The notes under the pieces are model-generated. The model had not been told where the DNA came from and did not search any database. It worked only from the letters and a program-made list of their open reading frames with translations. From Actinomycetota bacterium (lineage in GTDB: Bacteria > Actinomycetota > Thermoleophilia > Gaiellales > Gaiellaceae): 37,157 nucleotides of DNA. The first letter of the stretch is position 1, and every line of letters starts with the position of its first letter. The stretch is from positions 1-37,157 of the forward strand of contig VAYM01000147.1 of assembly GCA_005884945.1 (NCBI GenBank), in the 5' to 3' direction. This document shows positions 6,696 to 14,573 of the stretch, piece after piece. The position numbers were made by a program, and so were the translations under genes.

Positions 6696-9385
6696 TGCTC
6701 GAGCGCGTGACCTAGTTCCGCGATCACGCGCTTCGCGACCGCGACGACACGCGGATCGAACTGCGTCCCCGCGCCTTCCTCGAGCCGGCGGAGCGCCTCG
6801 TCCGCCGGCAGGCGCTTTCTGTACGGCCTGTCGGTGATCATCGCGTGGTACGCGTCGCAGACGAAGATGATGCGCGACTCCAGCGGGATCTCCTCGCCAC
6901 CGACCCGGTCGGGGTAGCCCGCGCCGTCGTAACGCTCGTGGCAGTGACGCACGATCGGCCGAACGTCCTGCAACCGGTCGATCGGAGCAATGATTCGCTC
7001 GCCGAGCTCAGGATGCCTCTCGATCAGGCGGCGTTCGCTCTCCGTGAGCGGGCCGGGCTTGCAGAGCACCGCCTCCGGAATGCCGATCTTCCCGATGTCG
7101 TGGAAGAGCGCACCGAGCTCGAGCCGCTTCAGCTGCCGGCCGTCGAGCCCCAGGCCCTTTCCGACCTTCAGCGCAAAGTCCGTGATCCAGCGCGCGTGCG
7201 ACGACGTGTACTCGTCGTTTGCCTCGAGCGCGTTCGCAAGTGCCTCGACGGTCTCGAGAAACGTCGTCTCCAGCGACTGGAAGCTCGCCGCGTTCGTCAA
7301 CGCCAGCTTCGCCTGGTGGGCGACGCCGGCGAGCAGGTGCAGCTGACGCTCCGAGAATCCGGTGTCGTCCGGTGTCGCAACCGCGATGCAGCCGGCGCGT
7401 CCGCCGTCGAGTGCCAGCGGTGCGATCGCGAACGCGTTGCCGAGACCGACCTCGGCGACGGCGTCCATTTCCACGTGCTCCTCCGGAACGACGACGAACG
7501 GTTCCCTGTCGCCGAGGAACGACTGAGCGTCGTCGTGACGGAACCGCACGCGTGCCAGACGCTCGTGCTCGAGCTCGGAGTACCCGTAGGTCGCATGCGC
7601 AACGAGATCGTCCCCCGACGCACGCTGCAACCAGACGGACGCGCACGATGCACCGAGGGTGCGTGCCGAGAGCTCGACGATCCGGTCGACCACTTCGTCC
7701 ATTCCCGCGGCCGTCGCGAGCTCGCGGCTGAATTCGAGCAGCGCCGTCGCCCGATCCGCTTCGCGACGAGCCGACTCGTACAGCGACGCGTTCTCGAGCG
7801 CGACCGCGGCGTGGCCGGCGAGCACCTCCAGCAGACGCACGTCGTCCTCGTCGAACTGGTCGAGCCCGAGCTTCGAGATCACGGTGACGCCGATGACGCG
7901 CGTGCCGAACCGCAGCGGGACGTAGATCTGCGACTCGTCGATCCGGTCGGTGCCCTCGACCTGGCGCGAGAGCGGGAAGTTCGCGGCATCGCCGATCAGG
8001 AGCGACTCGCCCGTCGCGGCGACGTGCCCGGTGATTCCCTCGCCGAGCTTGCAGGCGAGCACCTCCATCGAGGTCTGCGCGCCGGCGAAGGCGCCCACGA
8101 ATGCGATCGGCCTGACGTCCTCCCCCTCGACGACGAAGACGCGGCAGTTGTGGTAGTCGATCAGCGAACGGAGCTCCGTCGCGATCACGTTGCCGATCTC
8201 GCGCACGTCGTTCAGGCGGTTCAGCTTCCCGCCGAGGCTCTGCAGCATCTTCATGTGCGCGATCGAGCGCACGTCGCGGATCGTCGTCTCGGCCGGCGCG
8301 TCCGGACGCTCGAGCGAGCTCTCGTCGTAGAGGACGATCTGGTTCTTGCCGCGCGCCTTCGCCGTCATCATCGCCGCCTCGGCGCACGCGATGAGCTCGC
8401 GCGGGTTCATCGCATGCTCAGGCCCGCGCGCGAGGCCCACGGAGATCGTGATCCGGCCCGCGGGGTCGAACTCGGCGCTCGCGACGTGCTGGACGAGCCG
8501 CCGGGCGAGCCGTTCGGCGTGCTTCGCGTCCCGCGAGGTCATCACGATCGCGAACTCCTCGCCGCCGAGCCGGCAGACGATGTCCGTGGACCGGACCGTC
8601 GAGCGCAGAGCCTCGGCGAGGCTGCGGAGAATCTCGTCGCCGGAGCCGTGTCCGTAGACGTCGTTCACGCGCTTGAAGTCGTCGATGTCGAGCATGAGGA
8701 CGGACACCGAGTCGTGCGAGCGACTCGCGTTCGTCAAGGCGGCCCTGAGCCGCTCGTGGAACGTGCGGTGGTTGTAGAGGCCGGTGAGCGGGTCGGTCTG
8801 CGCCTGGTGCTCGAGCCGAGCGCGGATCTGCGCGTTGTCCAGCGCGAGCGCCGCTGCGTCGCCGAAGCGTTGGGCGAGCTCGAACTCGTCGTCGCTGAAG
8901 CTCGCGTGCTCGCCGAGCCGGTAGATGTTGAGCGCGCCCTTGATCGAGTCGCGCGCGATCAGCGGGATCGTGATCAGCGCTTCCGGCTCGTCCGCGGGCG
9001 TCCCTGCAACCGTCGACACGCGTGGATCGAGGTGCGCCTGGTTGACGCGGACCGGCTCGCGATGCTCGACGCCCCACCCGGTGAGGCCGACGCCGAACGG
9101 GCAGCGGTCGGCGAGGATCTTGTCGGCCCACTTGTCTCGCGCCCAGACGGGAACGAGCATGCGCCGCGCCTCGTCCGCCTCGTAGATCGTCAGCGAATCG
9201 TGCGGGACGAGATCCGCGAGGGCGTCGGCGATGCGGTCGAGCAGTGCGTCGAGGCTCTGCTCGGCGAGGACGTCGTGGAAGACGTCCGCCAGCCGGCGGT
9301 ACGACTCGACGCGCGCCTGCTCAGGCGCGGCGAGCGGCTCGGCAGCCTTGCCGACGAGACGCAGAGGTAGAGCGTGATCGCTCAT
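6692..9385 (-). CDS. GAF-GGDEF-GAF-GAF-HD-GYP cyclic-di-GMP turnover protein
   Basis: A soluble 897-residue signalling protein with both c-di-GMP-making and -degrading modules. In order: GAF about 35-185; GGDEF about 195-355 with active site GGEEF at 274-278 and an intact inhibitory I-site RSTD five residues before it; a second GAF about 375-535; a third GAF about 545-700; HD-GYP about 705-890 with HDIGKIGIP (762-770) and HERYDGAGYPD (816-826), where the usual HHE reads CHE. No membrane segment exists, so the signals are probably intracellular small ligands or redox state. The ATG at 9385 begins the homologous part; the frame stays open upstream only across the udgX antisense. It is divergent from udgX, with 108 nt between the starts. 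Confidence 0.93.
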   Translation of the reverse strand: MSDHALPLRLVGKAAEPLAAPEQARVESYRRLADVFHDVLAEQSLDALLDRIADALADLVPHDSLTIYEADEARRMLVPVWARDKWADKILADRCPFGVGLTGWGVEHREPVRVNQAHLDPRVSTVAGTPADEPEALITIPLIARDSIKGALNIYRLGEHASFSDDEFELAQRFGDAAALALDNAQIRARLEHQAQTDPLTGLYNHRTFHERLRAALTNASRSHDSVSVLMLDIDDFKRVNDVYGHGSGDEILRSLAEALRSTVRSTDIVCRLGGEEFAIVMTSRDAKHAERLARRLVQHVASAEFDPAGRITISVGLARGPEHAMNPRELIACAEAAMMTAKARGKNQIVLYDESSLERPDAPAETTIRDVRSIAHMKMLQSLGGKLNRLNDVREIGNVIATELRSLIDYHNCRVFVVEGEDVRPIAFVGAFAGAQTSMEVLACKLGEGITGHVAATGESLLIGDAANFPLSRQVEGTDRIDESQIYVPLRFGTRVIGVTVISKLGLDQFDEDDVRLLEVLAGHAAVALENASLYESARREADRATALLEFSRELATAAGMDEVVDRIVELSARTLGASCASVWLQRASGDDLVAHATYGYSELEHERLARVRFRHDDAQSFLGDREPFVVVPEEHVEMDAVAEVGLGNAFAIAPLALDGGRAGCIAVATPDDTGFSERQLHLLAGVAHQAKLALTNAASFQSLETTFLETVEALANALEANDEYTSSHARWITDFALKVGKGLGLDGRQLKRLELGALFHDIGKIGIPEAVLCKPGPLTESERRLIERHPELGERIIAPIDRLQDVRPIVRHCHERYDGAGYPDRVGGEEIPLESRIIFVCDAYHAMITDRPYRKRLPADEALRRLEEGAGTQFDPRVVAVAKRVIAELGHALEH

Positions 9386-9493
9386 GGTGACACCGGTTCG
9401 CGCCGCAGATGACTCCCCTTCGGAGACGGGCCGCTTACAGCATCCACGTCGGGTTCGGGTCTCGAATCCCCCGGTCGAGGGAATAGACAGACC
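9386..9493. promoter_or_regulatory. Divergent promoter region, HD-GYP gene and udgX
   Basis: 108 nt between two start codons facing away from each other, so promoters for both genes must lie here or within the coding ends. I see no convincing -35/-10 pair. TCGGG-TTCGGGT-CTCGA (about 9448-9464) resembles a tRNA T-arm, but no cloverleaf fits around it. Confidence 0.5.
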
Positions 9494-10129
9494 GTGGCCC
9501 GCGCGGCGACAACAGCCTCTGCGGCGGACTTCGTCCCTGCACGGCTGAGCCTGTCTGCGTTGCGGGAGGCCGCAGCTGGGTGCCGCGGCTGTCACCTCTG
9601 GGAGATCGGGACGCAGACGGTGTTCGGGGAGGGCGGCGCGGAGGCCGAGGCGATGTTCGTCGGGGAGCAGCCCGGCGATCAGGAGGACAAAGCGGCGCGG
9701 CCGTTCGTCGGCCCGGCCGGGCGGGTCTTCGACGAGGCGCTCGACGCCGCCGGGATCGACCGGTCGACGACCTACGTCACGAATGCCGTCAAGCACTTCA
9801 AATGGCAGGCGCGCGGGAAGCGGCGGATCCACCAGAAGCCGAACTGGGCCGAGATGACGGCGTGCCGGCCGTGGCTCGAGGCGGAGCTCGCCGTCGTCAA
9901 GCCTCGCGTGCTCGTCCTCCTCGGCGCGACCGCGGCTCAGAGTCTGCTCGGGCGTCAGTTCCGCGTCACGCAGCACCGAGGCGAGCTGCTCGACTCGGGG
10001 CTCGCCGAGTTCGTGACCGCGACGGTGCACCCGTCGTCGATCCTGCGAGGGGAGCCGGAGGAGCGCGACGCTGCGTTCGCCGCGTTCGTCGCGGACCTCA
10101 CGGTCGTCGGGGATGCGCTAAAGCGCTAG
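9494..10129 (+). CDS. udgX: UdgX-type uracil-DNA glycosylase
   Basis: A 211-residue DNA repair enzyme that excises uracil and, unlike other UDGs, forms a covalent bond to the resulting abasic DNA. Seen: the N-terminal iron-sulfur pair CRGC (C30, C33) and a further C124; motif 1 GEQPGDQED at 57-65 followed by PFVGPAG; the UdgX-specific insertion KRRIH at 109-113, in which the His (H113) is the residue that attacks the sugar in the mycobacterial enzyme; and the late TVHPSSIL motif. The resemblance to Mycobacterium smegmatis UdgX extends over the whole length. The GTG at 9494 is the first start in frame and gives the normal N-terminus (ADFVP). The stop shares CTAG with the convergent 71-residue gene. 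Confidence 0.95.
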   Translation: MARAATTASAADFVPARLSLSALREAAAGCRGCHLWEIGTQTVFGEGGAEAEAMFVGEQPGDQEDKAARPFVGPAGRVFDEALDAAGIDRSTTYVTNAVKHFKWQARGKRRIHQKPNWAEMTACRPWLEAELAVVKPRVLVLLGATAAQSLLGRQFRVTQHRGELLDSGLAEFVTATVHPSSILRGEPEERDAAFAAFVADLTVVGDALKR

Positions 10130-10341
10130 CGCGATTCGGTTTCGGCCTCGGCTTCGGCCTGCTCCTGCACGGCGGACTCCCGCGTGCGCGCCAGCAGGTC
10201 GTCGTCGACCGAGCCCAGGTCTTCCGGATCGTTGTCGGTACCGGTCCAGGACGGCTGAGGCTCCGCTTCCTCACCCATCACACGCCGCCAGCCGTATGCA
10301 ATGGCCGTTCCCAAACCGAACCCCAGGAGCAGTCGCTTCAT
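10126..10341 (-). CDS. Small membrane-anchored acidic protein
   Basis: A 71-residue protein with an N-terminal hydrophobic helix (LLLGFGLGTAIAYGW, about residues 4-18) flanked by basic residues (MKR, RR). A soluble acidic tail is rich in Glu, Asp, Gln and Ala. It is likely a single-pass protein with a charged cytoplasmic or periplasmic tail. No family is recognised. It is convergent with udgX, the two stop codons overlapping in CTAG. It lies 44 nt downstream of the 103-residue gene and may share its transcript. Confidence 0.68.
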   Translation of the reverse strand: MKRLLLGFGLGTAIAYGWRRVMGEEAEPQPSWTGTDNDPEDLGSVDDDLLARTRESAVQEQAEAEAETESR

Positions 10342-10385
10342 GGCGGCGAGCCTAACCGAGATCTACGCCGTCCGCCCTGCCCCGA

Positions 10386-10697
10386 TCAGTCGCCCCAGTC
10401 GAAGTCCCTCGACTTGGTCCAGAGATTGCCTTCGACCTCGGGCTCGGTGTGCTCTTCGGTTTCCTCCCCCGGCCAGGCGAGCACCGTCGGCTCGGAGACG
10501 ACCACCGGCTGTTCGCCGTCCATCGTCTCCTCGAGACGCGCCTGCTCCTCGGTCTTGAAGAGCGGATGGTTGTCGAACGGGTCCTCGGCCTTGTAGTTCC
10601 GAAGCGGCATCGACTCGTCGAGCCTCGAATTCCGCTCCTTCAGCGCGAGGTGGTCCTGGATCACCTGTGCGAACAACGATTCCGTCTCAACCGGCAT
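10386..10697 (-). CDS. Hypothetical acidic protein, 103 residues
   Basis: Soluble acidic protein with an N-terminal helix (ESLFAQVIQDHLALKERNSRL), a central segment (YKAEDPFDNHPLFKTEEQ) and a tryptophan-containing C-terminus (LWTKSRDFDWGD). No known family is recognised, but the composition and a textbook AGGAGG Shine-Dalgarno five bases before the ATG at 10697 make it a genuine gene. It lies 82 nt beyond the diguanylate cyclase gene on the same strand, with a DnaA-box-like 9-mer in the gap. Confidence 0.78.
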   Translation of the reverse strand: MPVETESLFAQVIQDHLALKERNSRLDESMPLRNYKAEDPFDNHPLFKTEEQARLEETMDGEQPVVVSEPTVLAWPGEETEEHTEPEVEGNLWTKSRDFDWGD

Positions 10698-10754
10698 ACG
10701 GCCTCCTGGAGTGGATGGGGCGGCAGACGCGGGATTTTAGCCCCTCGGAGCGGC

Positions 10755-10763
10755 TTATCCACA
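10755..10763 (+). promoter_or_regulatory. Perfect DnaA-box 9-mer
   Basis: TTATCCACA, the consensus DnaA box, in the gap between the diguanylate cyclase stop (10780) and the start of the 103-residue gene (10697). Only this one copy was noticed in the gap, and no AT-rich unwinding region is present, so it is not an origin. It could titrate DnaA or regulate the downstream gene, or be chance. Confidence 0.35.
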
Positions 10764-10779
10764 GGAAGCGTAGAAAACG

Positions 10780-12540
10780 TTACGGACGGGCGACGGTCTC
10801 GTGCGCGGCCGCGACACGGTTCTTGCCGCCCCGCTTCGCCTGGTAGAGCGCCCCATCCGCCGCAGCGAGCAGCTCCTCGGCCGTCGCCGCGTCCGGGAAC
10901 ACGGCGACGCCGAAGCTGGCCGTGACGCGAATTGGCTCTCCCTCGGCCGTGAGGACCACGCGATCCGCCCGCCCTGCTCGGATCCGCTCCGCAACGCGAG
11001 CCGCACCTGAGAGATCCGTCCCCGGAAGGATCAGGACGAATTCCTCGCCGCCCCAGCGCCCCGCGAGGTCGACGTCGCGGATCCCCGCCTCGAGCGTCTG
11101 GGCAAACTCGCGGAGGACCACGTCGCCCGTTCCGTGGCCGAAGCGGTCGTTCACGTCCTTGAAGTTGTCGAGATCGGCGAGCACGAGCGCGAGCGGCCCG
11201 CCGAAGCGCTCGACGCGCGCGAGCTCGGTTGCGAGCTGATCCTCACAGTGGCGCCTGTTCGCGAGACCCGTCAGCCCGTCGACCCGCGCCTGGCGCTCGA
11301 CGATCCGATGCAGGCGCGCGTTCTCGAGCGCGACGACGGCCTGCGCGGCCAAGGACGCGGCCGTCATCCGGTCGTCCTCTTCGAAGCCGTCGCCGAACAG
11401 CATCAGCGACCCGAAGCTGATCCGGCCCGCATGCAACGGCACCTCGATCCGCTCTGAGCCCTCCTGGGAGCCGATGCGGACGAGGTCGCCGGCTTCGCCC
11501 ATCAGCGCGCCGCCCGTCGCGTGCGTCGCCTCGACTGCGGTCTCGACGATCATCCGCCGGAGCTGGTCGACGTCGTGCGTGGCGCCGAGAACGTCGCTGA
11601 AGCGCCCGATCGCGCTGCGCAGTCTGGCGCGCTCTTCCTCCAGCTCGTCCAGCCGCGTCTGCAGTTGGCCGGCCATCTCGTTGAACGTGCTGCCGAGCAG
11701 CGCGAGCTCGTCACGACCCGGCACCTCGACGCGTTGCGCCAGGTCACCGCGAGCGATCGCGCGGGCCGCGTCGACCAGGCGCCGAATCGTGCCGACGATC
11801 GAGCGGCCTTCGAAGTACGCGAGAGTGGCGACGAGCAGGAGCGAGCCGAACAGACCGAGCAGGAGCTTCCGTTCGGACGCCCAGTTCGCAGCGTCGATCC
11901 TCGCCTGGGGACTCAGAACGCCGAGCGTCGTCGTGCGCTGCTCGTCGAGCGTCCCAGCCACGAGCAGGCGGTAACGCGTCCTGCCGATCTTCGTCGTGCG
12001 CGGGCTGCCCGGCGAGACGCGGATGGGCGCTCGTCGCGGGAGCCCCGCCGCAACGGCGCCGCCCCGGATCAGGATGACGCGGTCGTCGGCCTCGAGACCG
12101 GACCGAGACTGAAGGCGACGGACCAGGTTCGCGTCGAGTGGCACCCAAGCGATCACCGAGCCGCGTACGCCATGAGGGCCGACGACCGAGACGCGGCGCA
12201 GGGCGGCTCCCGGAAGGGGGTTGCCGACGCGAAATCCGCCGGCGACCACGGTCAGATTCGGCCTGCGGGCGAGCATCAGCCCAATCGCGCGCCGATCCCC
12301 CGACACGAGCGCGCGCTCGAAGACGGGGAGCCGGGCAAGGGTCTCGGCCGAAGCGTCCGCGGCGGCCAACTCCTCCTGGTAGGCGGCCACCGTGGCGCGC
12401 AGGCCGGCCTGGAGACGGGCGTCGACGCGCCCGGTCTCGGCTCTCGCGGCGACCGTTGAAAAACCCCAGAACGCGGCGGTGAGCGGGAGGAGGGAGAGCA
12501 GCACGAAGTAGGCGACCAGCTTGACCTTGAAACTGCGCAT
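10780..12540 (-). CDS. Membrane diguanylate cyclase (sensor-HAMP-GAF-GGDEF)
   Basis: A 586-residue receptor that would make c-di-GMP. Transmembrane helix 1 is at about 8-30, an extracytoplasmic sensor domain at about 31-222 (Cache-like layout), and helix 2 at about 225-243. A HAMP linker at about 245-300 (IRRLVDAARAIARGDL) follows, then a GAF-like domain at about 310-410 and GGDEF at about 418-580. The active site is GGEEF at 497-501, with the I-site RDVD five residues before it. The metal/substrate signature DLDNFKDVND is present. The ATG at 12540 has AGGAGG a few bases upstream, so the longer reading frame is discounted. It is divergent from the secreted His/Gly-rich protein at 12616. It lacks any phosphodiesterase domain, unlike the HD-GYP protein nearby. 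Confidence 0.93.
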   Translation of the reverse strand: MRSFKVKLVAYFVLLSLLPLTAAFWGFSTVAARAETGRVDARLQAGLRATVAAYQEELAAADASAETLARLPVFERALVSGDRRAIGLMLARRPNLTVVAGGFRVGNPLPGAALRRVSVVGPHGVRGSVIAWVPLDANLVRRLQSRSGLEADDRVILIRGGAVAAGLPRRAPIRVSPGSPRTTKIGRTRYRLLVAGTLDEQRTTTLGVLSPQARIDAANWASERKLLLGLFGSLLLVATLAYFEGRSIVGTIRRLVDAARAIARGDLAQRVEVPGRDELALLGSTFNEMAGQLQTRLDELEEERARLRSAIGRFSDVLGATHDVDQLRRMIVETAVEATHATGGALMGEAGDLVRIGSQEGSERIEVPLHAGRISFGSLMLFGDGFEEDDRMTAASLAAQAVVALENARLHRIVERQARVDGLTGLANRRHCEDQLATELARVERFGGPLALVLADLDNFKDVNDRFGHGTGDVVLREFAQTLEAGIRDVDLAGRWGGEEFVLILPGTDLSGAARVAERIRAGRADRVVLTAEGEPIRVTASFGVAVFPDAATAEELLAAADGALYQAKRGGKNRVAAAHETVARP

Positions 12541-12615
12541 CAGACCTCCTTCAGCTCCGCGCCCTCGCTGCCGATACATCCCTCGAAAGGGTTGTCGGCT
12601 ACTGAGGGGAGAAAC

Positions 12616-13239
12616 ATGAGGGTCTGCGCACGCGTCCTAGCCGCGGCGCTGATGACGGGAGCTATCACCGCTGGCCTTACCCTGCCGTCTCTGACGAGCG
12701 AACCGGGTGGCGTGCCACGTGCGGTGCCGGCCCCGCCGTTGTCGCACGGCCGGACGCTTCATTTACCGGCGCTGTCCAAGCCGGTGCCTAGATCCCCGGC
12801 CCCCCGCAACGTCTCGGTGCACGCGCAGCCGAAGCGGCTCGCGGTGACACACAGCGCCTCGCGTCCGTCCACCGTCGTCTTGCGGCCACAGCTCGCGTCT
12901 GCGCACACGCCGGTCGCTCCGAAGCCTGCCCCGAAACCGGTGCCGAGTCCGAGGCCGGTGCCGACGCCGACGCCGACCACGCCCGCGCCGGCACCCGCTC
13001 CGGCGGCAGTGCCCGCAGAGCGCGAGCTCGCATCGGACGCCGCGCCACCGCCGGCAGCACCCGCGCCGGCGCAAACGTCAGACCAGTCGTGCGGCGGCGA
13101 GTCCGATGACGACGGCCACGGACACGGACACGCCAACGGCCACGACAAAGGGGACAACGAGAACGCGTCCGACGAGGCCGAAGGTCACGGAAACGGAACC
13201 GGGAACGAGAACGGAAAGGCCAACGGACACGACAAGTAA
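12616..13239 (+). CDS. Secreted Pro/Ala-rich protein with His/Gly/Asn-rich tail
   Basis: A 207-residue exported low-complexity protein. The N-terminal signal peptide (RVCARVLAAALMTGAITAGL) leads into a basic, Pro/Ala/Ser-rich region with repeated PxP units (for example KPAPKPVPSPRPVPTPTPTT), typical of an extended wall-spanning linker. The last 55 residues (after a lone Cys in SCGGES) contain only small polar and charged residues, with repeated GHGH, NGHDK and GNEN words, and look like a flexible hydrated or divalent-metal-binding tail. No enzyme domain is present. ATG 12616 has GGGGAGA a few bases before it and fits the signal peptide. The start lies 75 nt from the divergent diguanylate cyclase start, so co-regulation is possible. 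Confidence 0.82.
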   Translation: MRVCARVLAAALMTGAITAGLTLPSLTSEPGGVPRAVPAPPLSHGRTLHLPALSKPVPRSPAPRNVSVHAQPKRLAVTHSASRPSTVVLRPQLASAHTPVAPKPAPKPVPSPRPVPTPTPTTPAPAPAPAAVPAERELASDAAPPPAAPAPAQTSDQSCGGESDDDGHGHGHANGHDKGDNENASDEAEGHGNGTGNENGKANGHDK

Positions 13240-13260
13240 GCGCTGTGCGAGGATAGGCCG

Positions 13261-13455
13261 GTGCCGCGGATCCGCAGTCTCGGACGTCGCGCAGGCCCGC
13301 TCGGGGTCGCGCTCACCGCGTGGGACTTGTGGCGCCGCCTACCGCCGAAGCAGCGGAAACAGCTGGTCAACCTCGCACGGAAGCACGGGCCGACGGTGGC
13401 TGCGCGGGTCATGAAGGCCCGCGCGAACTACCGCAACCGGCGTCCGAATCGCTAG
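13261..13455 (+). CDS. Small basic protein, 64 residues
   Basis: Arg/Lys-rich protein with one helix-friendly core (LGVALTAWDLWRRLPPKQRKQLVNLARKHG, given here as a description of 30 positions 14-43) and a strongly basic tail (ANYRNRRPNR). It is soluble or peripheral to membrane or nucleic acid. No family is recognised. The GTG at 13261 opens the frame 21 nt after the secreted protein gene; an operon is likely. The stop TAG overlaps the sucA stop within CTAG. Confidence 0.68.
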   Translation: MPRIRSLGRRAGPLGVALTAWDLWRRLPPKQRKQLVNLARKHGPTVAARVMKARANYRNRRPNR

Positions 13456-14573
13456 CGACTCGGGCCGAAAGCTTCGCGGACGATTCGGTCCTGCTCGACC
13501 AGGTGCGCGGTCGGGTACCCCTCGCTCGGGCTTGCCCGCCAAGGTCGGCCCACGAAGCGCAGTGGCTTCCCGGGCGCCTCGAGCCGATGGCGAATCGTCC
13601 GCCAGGCGCCCATGTTCTGCGGCTCCTCCTGAACCCAGACGACCTCCTGCAGAGCCGGATACGAGCCGACCAGCCGAGCGTACGCCTCGACCGGGAACGG
13701 GTACAGCTGTTCGAGCCGCGCGACGGCGACGTGTCCAGCGCCGGCGCGCTGCTCGTGGCCGACGACGTCGTAGTAGACCTTGCCGGAGCACACGACCAGA
13801 CGGATCACCTCGTCGCGGGCCGCGTTCGGATCGTCGAGCACCGGCGCAAAGTGGCCCTCGGAGAGGTCGGCGAGCCTCGACGAGGCCTGCTTGAGACGCA
13901 GCAGGCCCTTTGGCGTCATCACGACGAGCGGCCGACCGACCGGATCGAGCGCCTGGTGCCGGACGAGGTGGAAGTACTGCGCGGAGGTGGAGGGATTCGC
14001 GACGCGGATGTTCTCCTGCGCAGCGAGCTGGAGGAAGCGCTCCAGCCGCGCGCTCGAATGCTCGGGGCCGTTTCCCTCGTAGCCGTGCGGCAGCAACAGC
14101 GTCAGACGCGTCGTCTCGCGCCATTTGGCCATCCCCGCCACGATGAACTGGTCGATGACGATCTGCGCGCCGTTGACGAAGTCGCCGAACTGCGCTTCCC
14201 AGAGCACGAGCGCTTCGGGGGCGGCCACCGAGTAGCCGTACTCGAACCCGAGGCACGCGTATTCCGAGAGCGGCGAGTTGTAGATCTCCATCGAGGACGC
14301 CGCGTCTGTCAGGTGCTGCAACGGCGCGTACGTCTCGCCCGTGTTCACGTCGTGCAGGACCGCGTGGCGGTGCGAGAAAGTGCCGCGCTCCGTGTCCTGG
14401 CCCGTGAGGCGGATGGGGATACCCTCGACGAGCAGAGAGGCGAACGCGAGCGATTCCGCCTGGCCCCAGTCGATGCCCCCTTCCTCGAGCGTCGTGCGCC
14501 GGCGCTCGAGCTGGCCGGCGAGCTTCGGGTGGACGTCGAAGCCCTCCGGTACGCGGAGGAGCTCTTCGTTCAG
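13452..14573 (-). CDS. sucA: 2-oxoglutarate dehydrogenase E1, C-terminal half (frame-shifted)
   Basis: This frame carries the pyrimidine-binding and C-terminal domains of the TCA-cycle thiamine enzyme SucA. It begins LNEELLRVPEGFDVHPKL, then GGIDWGQAESLAFASLL, RLTGQDTERGTFSHRHAVL and LWEAQFGDFVNGAQIVIDQF, and ends WVQEEPQNMGAWRT and VEQDRIVREAFG, all classical E1 segments. It has no proper start: the first codon, CTG 14573-14571, directly follows an in-frame TGA and overlaps the stop of the upstream half; a GTG at 14348 would cut off essential sequence. Reading -1 at that stop joins both halves. The linker of roughly 30-50 residues that normally precedes VPEGF is missing. It is either a sequencing/assembly lesion, a recent mutation or a real split subunit; see findings. 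Confidence 0.8.
   Translation of the reverse strand: MNEELLRVPEGFDVHPKLAGQLERRRTTLEEGGIDWGQAESLAFASLLVEGIPIRLTGQDTERGTFSHRHAVLHDVNTGETYAPLQHLTDAASSMEIYNSPLSEYACLGFEYGYSVAAPEALVLWEAQFGDFVNGAQIVIDQFIVAGMAKWRETTRLTLLLPHGYEGNGPEHSSARLERFLQLAAQENIRVANPSTSAQYFHLVRHQALDPVGRPLVVMTPKGLLRLKQASSRLADLSEGHFAPVLDDPNAARDEVIRLVVCSGKVYYDVVGHEQRAGAGHVAVARLEQLYPFPVEAYARLVGSYPALQEVVWVQEEPQNMGAWRTIRHRLEAPGKPLRFVGRPWRASPSEGYPTAHLVEQDRIVREAFGPSR

Noticed and set aside
6845-9370. 841-codon open frame antisense to the GAF/GGDEF/HD-GYP gene
   Set aside because: Arg/Glu/Asp/Val-rich translation with no domain; it mirrors the codon bias of the real gene, as is common in high-GC DNA.
9440-9475. Possible tRNA T-arm between udgX and the HD-GYP gene
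   Set aside because: The loop deviates from consensus, and no acceptor, D or anticodon arm can be folded around it.
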